This document shows, in pieces, positions 26,019 through 33,343 of a stretch of 64,000 nucleotides of DNA; position 1 is the first letter of the stretch; every line of letters begins with the position of its first letter. Location: positions 310,001-374,000 of the forward strand of contig DASRFA010000060.1 of the NCBI GenBank assembly GCA_035651755.1, given 5' to 3'. The translations under genes and the position numbers were made by a program. The notes beneath the pieces are model-generated. The model was not told the DNA's origin. It worked only from the letters and a program-made list of their open reading frames with translations, and made no database searches. This DNA is from DASRFA01 sp035651755. GTDB taxonomy: Bacteria; Desulfobacterota; Binatia; UBA12015.

Positions 26019-26771
26019 CTACGGGGCGAGGAAGCCCGCGCGCTCGAGGATCTGCCGGCCTTCGGGCGAAAGCGCGAGCTGCACGAACGCGAGCCCGAGC
26101 TCACGCGAGGGCGCCTCGCGCAGGACCGCGATCGGGTAGCGGGCGATCACGTTCTGCGAGTCGGGGATCGCGACCGCGGTCCCTCCGACGGCGTCGGTCG
26201 CGTACACGATGCCGGCGTCGGCCTCCCCGAGCACGACCTTCTGCAGCACCGCCCTGACGTCGACCTCCTCGCTCGACGGCGGCACCGGCACGCCGGCCTT
26301 CGCGAACGCGGCGCGCGCGTACGCGCCGACCGGGACGCCCGGGGCGGCGAGCGCGATCGTGAGCCCGGGCCGCGCGAGATCGGCCAGCGAGGCGATCTTC
26401 TTCGGATTGCCCTCCTCGACGAGCATCGTGAGGCGGTTGCGCGCGAAGACGCGCGGCCGGTCGGCGACCGCGTTCGCATCGACGAGCTTCTGCATGTTCG
26501 CTTCGTCGGCCGAGGCGAAGACGTCGGCCCGGCCGCCTTCGACGATCTGGCGGACGAGCGTCGGCGAGCCCGCGAAGTTGAGGTCCACGCGCGTGCCGGG
26601 GTGGCTCCTCTCGAATCGGTCGGCGATCCCGCGGAACGGGGCCGCGAGCGACGCCGCCGCGAAGACCGCCACGCGCGCCGTCTCGGGCTGCGCCACCGCG
26701 CGGGGCGGACGGGCGAGCGCGATGGCCGCCGCGGTCGCGGCGAGCAGAGCGGTGGTCCGGAACCGGATCAT
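26019..26771 (-). CDS. modA: Molybdate-type ABC transporter substrate-binding protein
   Basis: 250-residue periplasmic binding protein with a signal peptide ending PPRAVA|QP near residue 28. Diagnostic ModA features are FAAASLAAPFRGI, FAGSPTLVRQIVEGGRAD and VFASADEANMQKLV, then GEADAGIVYATDA in the C-terminal lobe, the positions that bind the oxyanion. No modB or modC lies next to it: the neighbours are a porin and a GPH symporter. It is therefore an orphan binding protein or its transporter is elsewhere. Tungstate or another oxyanion is possible. Confidence 0.85.
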   Translation of the reverse strand: MIRFRTTALLAATAAAIALARPPRAVAQPETARVAVFAAASLAAPFRGIADRFERSHPGTRVDLNFAGSPTLVRQIVEGGRADVFASADEANMQKLVDANAVADRPRVFARNRLTMLVEEGNPKKIASLADLARPGLTIALAAPGVPVGAYARAAFAKAGVPVPPSSEEVDVRAVLQKVVLGEADAGIVYATDAVGGTAVAIPDSQNVIARYPIAVLREAPSRELGLAFVQLALSPEGRQILERAGFLAP

Positions 26772-26824
26772 GCGGGCTCCGTTCCTTCCACGCTCGCCTG
26801 GATCTGGAAAGAATCGGCCGAGGA

Positions 26825-28258
26825 TCAGCGCTCGGCGCGCGCCAGGTGACGCTCGGCGAGCTGCTGCTGGATCTCGACGTGGCGCTCGCGGGTCAGCGGA
26901 AAGCGCCGGAACACCAGCAGCGTGGCCAGCACGAAGAACGCCGCGCCCGGCCCCCAGACGAGCTTCAGCGCGGTGATCGTCGCCGGGCTCTGGGACGCGG
27001 CCCCCGGCACGTAGCCGATCCACGGCAGGACGAACCCCGCGAGCGCGACGCCGACCGCGGACGCGAGCTTCATCACGAGGGTCCACACGCCGAAGTACGA
27101 GCCCTCGCGGCGCCGGCCGGTCGCGAGCTCGTCCTCGTCGAAGATGTCGGCGACGATGGCGACCGGCAGCACGTAGCCGCCGACCCCCAGGCCCGCGAGC
27201 GTGATGAACCCGAGCACGACCCAGAACGGCAGCGCCGGGCCGATGATCGGCGACGCGCAGAGCGCCGCGATGCTCCACGCGAGGCAGACCTCGAACGCGC
27301 GGTTCTTCCCGAGCCGCGTCGCGATCGCCGCCCAGCCCGGAAAGCTGAGCGTCGCGGCGGCGAGGTAGACGAGCAGCATCACCGCCTGCCGGCCTTCCGT
27401 GCCCATCGCGTCCCGGAAGACGTAGAGCGCGAAGCTCTGGTTGAGCGCGGAGCCGGCGAGGAGGAACGCGAAGCTGCCGAGCAGCAGGCGGAACGACCGG
27501 AGCCGGAGCGAATCCCGCAGCTCGCCGACGAACTGGCGGAGGCTGGGCGCGACCTCGCGCGGCGCGAGGCCGGGCTCGCGGCTGCCGAAGAACGCCACCA
27601 GCGCCGCCACCGCCATGACCGCTCCGAAGATCGAGCCTGCCCCGGCGTGCCCGACGGCTCCGTCGCCGAGCGCGCGCGCGACCCCGATCAGGATCGCACC
27701 GCCGAGGAGCAGCCCGACGTTGTGGAACACCGCCCGGATCGCGGCAACGCGCGTCCGCTCGTCGTAGCTCGGGCTCATCTCGGCGCCGAGCGCGAGGTAC
27801 GGGGTCGAGTAGAAGCCGAAGAAGACGTCGAGCACGAACAGCGCCCCGAAGAGGTACCAGAAGAGCGCCGCCTGGGACACGCCGAGCGGCGGGCGCCAGA
27901 GCGCGGCGAACGAGAGCGCGAGCGGCAGCGCCGAGATCAGCAGATACGGGCGGCGCCGCCCCCAGCGGGTCCGCGTCTGGTCCGACAGGTACCCGATGAT
28001 CGGGTCGTTCGCGCCGTCCCAGACCTTGCCGAGCGCGATCGCCGCGCCGACGAGCGCCGGCGTGAGCTGCGCGACGTCGGTGTAGAAGGGGAACAGGACG
28101 AGGTTCATCGACGACATCCGGATCCCGACGACGAGCTCGCCGATGCCGTAGCCGAGCTTGATCCGGAGCGGCAGGCGGTCTTCGCGTGCGCGGGCCGTGG
28201 CGGCGGTGGGGTCGTGCGGCGCGCTCGCCTGCGCGGCGGGTGTGGGTCGTGCGGCCAT
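26825..28258 (-). CDS. GPH-type sugar:cation symporter family MFS transporter
   Basis: 477 residues with 12 predicted membrane segments. The N-terminal signature KLGYGIGELVVGIR, then GKVWDGANDPIIGYLSDQTR and RWGRRRPYLL (loop 2-3), is characteristic of the glycoside-pentoside-hexuronide symporter branch. These import sugars or glycosides with Na+ or H+; many distant members have unknown substrates. ATG 28258 starts a ~45-residue cytoplasmic Ala/Pro-rich N-terminus. Same strand as modA, 53 bases upstream of it, so co-transcription is possible. Confidence 0.85.
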   Translation of the reverse strand: MAARPTPAAQASAPHDPTAATARAREDRLPLRIKLGYGIGELVVGIRMSSMNLVLFPFYTDVAQLTPALVGAAIALGKVWDGANDPIIGYLSDQTRTRWGRRRPYLLISALPLALSFAALWRPPLGVSQAALFWYLFGALFVLDVFFGFYSTPYLALGAEMSPSYDERTRVAAIRAVFHNVGLLLGGAILIGVARALGDGAVGHAGAGSIFGAVMAVAALVAFFGSREPGLAPREVAPSLRQFVGELRDSLRLRSFRLLLGSFAFLLAGSALNQSFALYVFRDAMGTEGRQAVMLLVYLAAATLSFPGWAAIATRLGKNRAFEVCLAWSIAALCASPIIGPALPFWVVLGFITLAGLGVGGYVLPVAIVADIFDEDELATGRRREGSYFGVWTLVMKLASAVGVALAGFVLPWIGYVPGAASQSPATITALKLVWGPGAAFFVLATLLVFRRFPLTRERHVEIQQQLAERHLARAER

Positions 28259-28383
28259 CGGGAATCGCGGCGGAGCACGCCGCACGCTCTTCTCGCCCGC
28301 GTCCGCGGGCCACGCAACGCGCGGACGGCGCACCGGGCCGACGCGGGGCGCGTCCAGCCGCGTCGGCAGCGCGTTCGGACGCC

Positions 28384-28527
28384 CTATCGGTCCCGCGGCT
28401 CCTGGCGCCGTAGCTCGTCGATCTCGCGCTCGAGGCGCCGGGCGCGCCGTCCGATCGCCAGCAGATAGAGGAAGATCGCGATCCAGATCGCGGTGTAGGC
28501 GGCCGCCAGGTAGTCGAGGCCTCTCAT
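28384..28527 (-). CDS. ccmD: Haem exporter small membrane subunit CcmD
   Basis: 47-residue protein: one transmembrane helix (about 7-27, YLAAAYTAIWIAIFLYLLAIG) followed by a strongly basic then charged tail (RRARRLEREIDELRR), exactly the CcmD layout. CcmD retains holo-CcmE in the CcmABCD complex and helps release it. ATG 28527 overlaps the ccmC stop as ATGA. It is the last gene of the minus-strand ccmABCD block. Confidence 0.85.
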   Translation of the reverse strand: MRGLDYLAAAYTAIWIAIFLYLLAIGRRARRLEREIDELRRQEPRDR

Positions 28528-29222
28528 GCGCGCGCCCTCTCGAGCGCGAGCGCGGCCACCTGCTCGTCGATCCGGATCAGGCGCGTGCGCAGCCAGACCA
28601 GCCAGGCGAAGAGGAGCGCGAGCGCGACGTTCGCGACCAGGAGCGTCCAGCCCATCATCGGGTCCTTCAGGCCCGCGTCGGGGTCCTTGGCGATCATCAC
28701 CGCCGGATGGATGCCGCGCCACAGCCGGATCGCGAGGAAGAGGAAGGGGATCGTGAGCGACCCGACGACGCCGAGGACCGCGGCGTAGCGGCGGACCGCG
28801 TCGTCGTCCGCGCCGAGGCGTCGGAGCATCAGGTACGCGGCGTAGATCGTCCAGAGCACGACCGTCATCGTGAGTCGCGGGTCCCAGGTCCACCAGACGC
28901 CCCAGATCGGGCGTGCCCAGATCGGGCCGACGACGAGGACGAGCGTCGTGTAGAGGAGGCTCACCTCGGCGCTCGCGTGCGCGAGGCGATCCGCGCCCTC
29001 GCTGCCGGTCATGAGGAACCGGATGCTGGCGCCGGCGACGATCGCGAAGCCCGCGAAGCAGATCCACGCCGTCGCGACGTGGAAGTAGAAGATGCGCTGC
29101 ACGACGCCCTGCTCGCGCTCGCTCGGCACGACGAGGAACACCATCGCGATCGCCGCCACCATGAACGCGCCGGTGGCGCCCGGAAGGATGCGATCGCGCC
29201 AGATCCTGGAAGAGTCGTCCAT
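28524..29222 (-). CDS. ccmC: Cytochrome c maturation haem-handling protein CcmC
   Basis: 232-residue, six-helix inner-membrane protein of the haem-handling family. The tryptophan-rich motif is WGVWWTWDPRL (WWD core at residues 110-114), flanked by the axial histidines His48 (FYFHVATAW) and His172 (WRGIHPAVM). CcmC presents haem to CcmE on the periplasmic side. Located between ccmB (7 bases upstream) and ccmD (4-base overlap). Confidence 0.93.
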   Translation of the reverse strand: MDDSSRIWRDRILPGATGAFMVAAIAMVFLVVPSEREQGVVQRIFYFHVATAWICFAGFAIVAGASIRFLMTGSEGADRLAHASAEVSLLYTTLVLVVGPIWARPIWGVWWTWDPRLTMTVVLWTIYAAYLMLRRLGADDDAVRRYAAVLGVVGSLTIPFLFLAIRLWRGIHPAVMIAKDPDAGLKDPMMGWTLLVANVALALLFAWLVWLRTRLIRIDEQVAALALERARA

Positions 29223-29229
29223 TCGGCCC

Positions 29230-29910
29230 CTACTCCTCGAGTACGTAGTCGAAGGTCAACCAGCCCGCGGTGAGGAAGACGATATCGAATCCGCCGAGGA
29301 CCAGCAGCCACGAGCCGACCTCGGAGGCCGACCGGCCGACGAGCGCACCGGCGGTCGCGCGCGCGGCCGCGATCAGCACGGGGCTGAGCAGCGGAAAGGT
29401 GAGGAGCGGCATCAGGACGGCGCGCGCGCGCGACCGGGTCGCGATCGCGGCGCAGAGCGTCCCGATCGCCGCGATGCCGGCGACCCCGAGCAGCACCACG
29501 ACCGGCAGCACCGCCGACGGCGCGATGCCGCGCGTCCCGAGGAGGAGCGCGATCAGCGGCAGGAGCGCTGCCGTGCCGATCAGCAGCACGATCGCGTTCG
29601 CGGCGGCCTTCGCGAGGTAGACCGAGCCCCGGTCGATCGGCAGAAGCGCGAGCGCGGTCCACGCTCCGGCCTCGCGCTCGATCCCGAACGAGCGGTCGAG
29701 CGACAGCGTGCCCGCGAACAGCACGCTCGCCCACAGGAGCCCGGCCGCGACCTCGGCGCCCGCGAGGCGCTCCGGCTCGAGCGCGAACGCGAAGACGAGC
29801 ACGACCAGGAACGCGAGGAGGAAGAGCGACGACAGCATCTCGCGCGTGCGGAGCTCGATCGCGAGGTCTTTACGGACGATCGCCCACATCGCCCAGCTGA
29901 CCCGCGTCAC
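29230..29910 (-). CDS. ccmB: Haem exporter membrane subunit CcmB
   Basis: 226-residue membrane protein with six hydrophobic segments. The N-terminal cytoplasmic stretch IVRKDLAIELRTREMLSSLF and the conserved SLDRSFGIEREAGAWTALAL motif identify CcmB, the permease of the CcmAB ABC module that drives release of holo-CcmE. GTG start at 29910, lying 41 bases inside the end of ccmA. Confidence 0.93.
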   Translation of the reverse strand: MTRVSWAMWAIVRKDLAIELRTREMLSSLFLLAFLVVLVFAFALEPERLAGAEVAAGLLWASVLFAGTLSLDRSFGIEREAGAWTALALLPIDRGSVYLAKAAANAIVLLIGTAALLPLIALLLGTRGIAPSAVLPVVVLLGVAGIAAIGTLCAAIATRSRARAVLMPLLTFPLLSPVLIAAARATAGALVGRSASEVGSWLLVLGGFDIVFLTAGWLTFDYVLEE

Positions 29911-30649
29911 CGTGACGGCGACGCCCGCCCGCGGCGTCGCGATACGCCGCGGCGAGGACGTCGGGATCGGGTGTCGGGCCGAGGTCGCGCGCGCGGCCGC
30001 CCGCGACCAGCACCGCGCGCGTCGCGAGGCGCGGCACGAGTGCCACGTCGTGCGTCACGAGCACCGTCGCGCGCCCCTCGTCGCGCCGCGCGGCGAGGAC
30101 GCGGTCGAGGTCGCCTGCGGCGGCCGGGTCGAGGCCCGAGAACGGCTCGTCGAGGAGGAGGAGGTCGGGCTCGTGGAGGGTCGCGCGCGCGATCGCGAGA
30201 CGTTGCAGCATGCCGCGCGACAGGACGTGGGTCGGGCGCTCCGCGGCGGCGGTGAGGCGGCAGCGCTCGAGCGCGGCGGTCGCGGCCGCTGCCGCTTCCG
30301 CCGGGCTCCGCCCGTAAGCGCGCGCGAAGAACTCGAGGTTCTCGCGCGGCGAGAGGTCGCGGTAGACGAGCGCGTCGTGCCCGACGTAGCCGAGCCGGCG
30401 GAGCACCGCGGGGGACGGCCGTCCCGGGAAGAGCTCCTCGCCCAGGACCTCCAGCCTGCCGGTGCCGGCGCGCATGACGCCCGCCAGGATCTTGAGGAGC
30501 GTGCTCTTGCCGCCGCCGTTCGGGCCGAGCACTGCGACGACCTCGCCGGTCGCGACGTCGAGGTCGACGTCGCGCAGGACGGACAGGCCACCGAACGACT
30601 TCCCGAGCCCGCGCGCTGCGATCAGGTTGCGCCCCGCAGCCGCCGCCAT
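29870..30649 (-). CDS. ccmA: Haem exporter ATP-binding subunit CcmA
   Basis: 259-residue ABC ATPase. Walker A GPNGGGKST (42-50), Walker B LLLLDEPFSGLDP and switch His in VTHD. The signature is LSRGM instead of LSGGQ, a hallmark of CcmA. The protein ends with a basic tail that overlaps ccmB by 41 bases. First gene of the ccmABCD block; the ATG at 30649 is divergent from the D,D-carboxypeptidase gene, leaving a 194-base shared upstream region. Confidence 0.93.
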   Translation of the reverse strand: MAAAAGRNLIAARGLGKSFGGLSVLRDVDLDVATGEVVAVLGPNGGGKSTLLKILAGVMRAGTGRLEVLGEELFPGRPSPAVLRRLGYVGHDALVYRDLSPRENLEFFARAYGRSPAEAAAAATAALERCRLTAAAERPTHVLSRGMLQRLAIARATLHEPDLLLLDEPFSGLDPAAAGDLDRVLAARRDEGRATVLVTHDVALVPRLATRAVLVAGGRARDLGPTPDPDVLAAAYRDAAGGRRRHGDAGQLGDVGDRP

Positions 30650-30843
30650 CGCGCGAAGTGTGTCGTACAGGGGGCAAAAATTCCAGCTGGGCCGCGCGCG
30701 GTCGCGGTTTGGGTGCTAGATTTCGCCGGTTCGGTTCGTCACTCGGTAAGGCCGTGCGCGAAGCGGTCGGAGCCGCCGGGCGTTCCGCCCGGAAGGCCGC
30801 CGCGGGGCCGCCGTCGGCCGGACTGGGGAGGCGCGAGGTGGTG

Positions 30844-32130
30844 ATGACGATGCGGCGAACGATCGCGGAGTGCCGGTGGACGAGGCGCGCGCTGGCCGCG
30901 ATCCTCGTCGCCCCGCTGGCGAGCGCGCTCGTCGCCGTGGCGATCGCTCCCGCGCGCGCGGCCCGCCGCCCGCATGCGGCGGCGAAGCCGGCGCAGCAGT
31001 CGCCCGAAGAAGGCCCGTCCGAGGGCGCCGCCGCGAAGGGGACCCGGCGGCCGAACCTGCCGTTCCACCCGCAGGCCCCCTACAAGGCGGCGATCCTCAT
31101 CGATCGCGACAGCGGCCGCGTCCTCTACGCCGAGAACGAGCACCTGCCGTGGCCGCCCGCCTCGATGGTCAAGATGATGACGCTGCTCCTCGCCATCGAG
31201 GCGGTCAAGCAAGGGCAGATGACGCTCGATGATCCGATCCCCACGTCGGCATGGGCGAGCCGGATGGGCGGATCACAGGTGTACCTCCAGGAGGGAGAGA
31301 CGTTTCCGCTCCGCGAGATGCTGAAGGCGATCATGATCTCGTCCGCCAACGACGCGTCGGCGGCGGTCGCGGAGCGCATCGGCGGCTCGATCGACGCCTT
31401 CGTCGACATGATGAACAAGCGCGCGAAGGAGCTCGGCCTGAACGACACCCGCTTCGAGACGCCGCACGGCCTACCGCCGTCGGAGGGGCAGAGCCCGGAC
31501 CTCATGAGCGCCGCAGACCTCGCGACCCTCGGGCGGGAGCTGTCGAAGTATCCCGAGATGATGGAATGGGCGTCGACCGTCGAGGCGCCGTTCCGCAACG
31601 GCGCGTTCGTGATGCGGAACACGAACCACCTGATCCGAACCTATCGCGGAGCCGACGGTCTGAAGACCGGCTACTACGCCGCCGCCGGCTTCGAGGTCAC
31701 GGCGACCGCCACGCGCGACGACCTGCGCCTCCTCGCGGTCGTCCTCGGGGTGCCGACGAAGCAGGGAAGCTTCGACGAGGCGGCGAAGCTCCTCACCAAG
31801 GGCTTCACGGAGTACCGCGCGATCGCGCCCGTCAAGGCGGGCCAGGCGGTCGGCGCCGAGATCTCGGTCTCCGGGGGAACGGAGACCTCCTTTCAGGGCG
31901 AGGCCAGCGAGGGCTTCCGCCTGATGCTCCCGCGCGCAGAAGCGCAGCAGGTGCAGGTCGAGGTCAAGGTGCCCGCGCAGGTGAGCGCGCCGGTCAAGAA
32001 GGGCCAGGTCGTCGGCGAGATCGTCGCCAAGCAGGGCGATCAGGAGCTGAAGCGCATCCCGGTGGTCGCGCCACGCGACATCGCCGGAACGTCGTTCTGG
32101 TCCCGCTGGTTCTCCGGCTGCCAGCGATGA
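30844..32130 (+). CDS. dacC: D-alanyl-D-alanine carboxypeptidase (PBP5/6 type)
   Basis: 428-residue penicillin-binding protein of the S11 family. A Sec signal ends near APARA at residue ~37. SxxK is SMVK (Ser107, Lys110), SxN is SAN (167-169) and KTG is at 274-276, followed by the PBP5 C-terminal beta domain. It trims the terminal D-Ala of peptidoglycan stem peptides in the periplasm. ATG 30844 follows GAGG at a 5-base spacing; ATG 30850 is possible. No obvious C-terminal amphipathic anchor: the tail is WSRWFSGCQR. The dacA/dacC/dacD paralogue cannot be decided. Confidence 0.88.
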   Translation: MTMRRTIAECRWTRRALAAILVAPLASALVAVAIAPARAARRPHAAAKPAQQSPEEGPSEGAAAKGTRRPNLPFHPQAPYKAAILIDRDSGRVLYAENEHLPWPPASMVKMMTLLLAIEAVKQGQMTLDDPIPTSAWASRMGGSQVYLQEGETFPLREMLKAIMISSANDASAAVAERIGGSIDAFVDMMNKRAKELGLNDTRFETPHGLPPSEGQSPDLMSAADLATLGRELSKYPEMMEWASTVEAPFRNGAFVMRNTNHLIRTYRGADGLKTGYYAAAGFEVTATATRDDLRLLAVVLGVPTKQGSFDEAAKLLTKGFTEYRAIAPVKAGQAVGAEISVSGGTETSFQGEASEGFRLMLPRAEAQQVQVEVKVPAQVSAPVKKGQVVGEIVAKQGDQELKRIPVVAPRDIAGTSFWSRWFSGCQR

Positions 32131-32140
32131 CCTGGACGGG

Positions 32141-32160
32141 CGAGGGGGACGATCCCCTCG
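32141..32160. terminator. Hairpin between convergent carboxypeptidase and infC genes
   Basis: CGAGGGG (32141-32147) pairs with CCCCTCG (32154-32160) over a 6-base loop, followed on the + strand by TTCG. It occupies the 40-base gap between two convergent stops and is the best terminator candidate in the window, although the T-run is minimal. Confidence 0.5.
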
Positions 32161-32170
32161 TTCGACACCA

Positions 32171-32872
32171 TCAGCCGGCGGGGTTCGCGGGACGGTTCGG
32201 GACCGGCTCTGCGGGCGGCTTGGCGGACGGAGCCGGCGGGCGCGGGGAAGCCGCGGCCGGCGCACCGGAAGGCGGGGCCGCGTGGGGGCGGGCCGGAGCC
32301 CCGTCCTTCGCGCCGGCCTTCCGGCGCTGCCCCGGGGCGATGACCAGGTTCATCACTCGGCCCTCGGTCCGGGGCTCGAGCTCCATCCAGCCGAACTCGG
32401 AGAGCTGCTGCGCGACGTTCAGGAGCTTCTCACGGCCGAGCGCCTGGTGGGCCATCTCGCGACCGCGGAACCTGAGCGTGAACTTGACGCGCTGACCGTC
32501 GGTCAAGAACTCCTGCGCCTTCTTGAGCTGCCGCCCGAGGTCGTGCTCGTCGGTGCCGGGGCGCACGCGCAGCTCCTTGAGCTGGGTCACGTGCTGCTTC
32601 TTCTTCGCCTCGGCGTCCTTCTTCTGCTTCGAGTACCGGAACTTCCCGTAGTCGAGCAGCCGGCATACCGGAGGCTGTGCGTCGGGGGCGACCTCGACCA
32701 GATCGACCTCGCTCTCCTGAGCGAGCCGCAGGGCCTCTTCGGTGGGGACGATGCCGATCTGCTCGCCCCGGGCGCCGATCAATCGCACCTGCGGGACCCG
32801 GATCTGGCGGTTGATCCGGTGCTCCTCTTCCGGTCGGACAGGTAGAAATTGTCGCCCACGCGGTCTCTGCAT
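32171..32872 (-). CDS. infC: Translation initiation factor IF-3
   Basis: 233 residues. The N-terminal domain contains RINRQIRVPQVRLIG and ends in LLDYGKFRYSKQKK, then the lysine-rich linker, then the C-terminal 30S-binding domain (VRPGTDEHDLGRQLKKAQEF, GREMAHQALGREKL). IF-3 keeps the 30S subunit free and proofreads the start codon. A ~50-residue Ala/Pro-rich tail extends past the normal end. ATG 32872 follows AGGAG at 5 bases, not the AUU/AUC start seen in enterics. It is not followed by rpmI/rplT: the next gene is convergent. Confidence 0.95.
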   Translation of the reverse strand: MQRPRGRQFLPVRPEEEHRINRQIRVPQVRLIGARGEQIGIVPTEEALRLAQESEVDLVEVAPDAQPPVCRLLDYGKFRYSKQKKDAEAKKKQHVTQLKELRVRPGTDEHDLGRQLKKAQEFLTDGQRVKFTLRFRGREMAHQALGREKLLNVAQQLSEFGWMELEPRTEGRVMNLVIAPGQRRKAGAKDGAPARPHAAPPSGAPAAASPRPPAPSAKPPAEPVPNRPANPAG

Positions 32873-33091
32873 AGAACTCCTTCGCCCGTTTTCCTCGGAC
32901 GAGCAGTAGCATAGCGGCACCTCGGAACAAATGCTTTCTCCGTCAAACGCCGTTGCTCTCGTGACCTCGCCAGTGTAAGAGCGTCGCGTTTTCGATCCGG
33001 GGGCCCGCAGTGAGGGGCGCGCTCGTGAAGCGGAACGGCGAAAGACCGACCGCACGATGCGCGAACGGGCTCGGCTGAGAGGAGCGGCGAA

Positions 33092-33292
33092 ATGGCTCAG
33101 GGCAGGGTGAAGTGGTTCAATTCCCAGAAGGGCTTCGGCTTCATCGAGCAGGAGGGTGGGGAGGACATCTTCGTTCACTACTCGGCCATCTCGGGAAACG
33201 GATACCGGACGCTCGAAGAAGGGCAGACCGTCGAGTTCGAGATCGTCCCGGGCCGGAAGGGACACCAAGCCGCCAACGTGCAGAAGGTCTGA
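33092..33292 (+). CDS. CspA-family cold shock protein
   Basis: 66-residue single cold-shock domain: RNP1 KGFGFI at 13-18, RNP2 DIFVHY at 25-30, then VEFEIVPGRKGHQAANV. Binds single-stranded RNA/DNA as an RNA chaperone. ATG 33092 has GAGAGGAG about 9 bases upstream. The 219-base gap shared with the divergent infC could hold a long 5' leader, usual for csp genes, though I cannot demonstrate a thermosensor. Divergence from infC groups two translation-related genes. Confidence 0.95.
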   Translation: MAQGRVKWFNSQKGFGFIEQEGGEDIFVHYSAISGNGYRTLEEGQTVEFEIVPGRKGHQAANVQKV

Positions 33293-33343
33293 GGTCGGCG
33301 GACGCGACGGCGGCCGCGCGGTGCGCGTGCTAGCCACCGCTGC

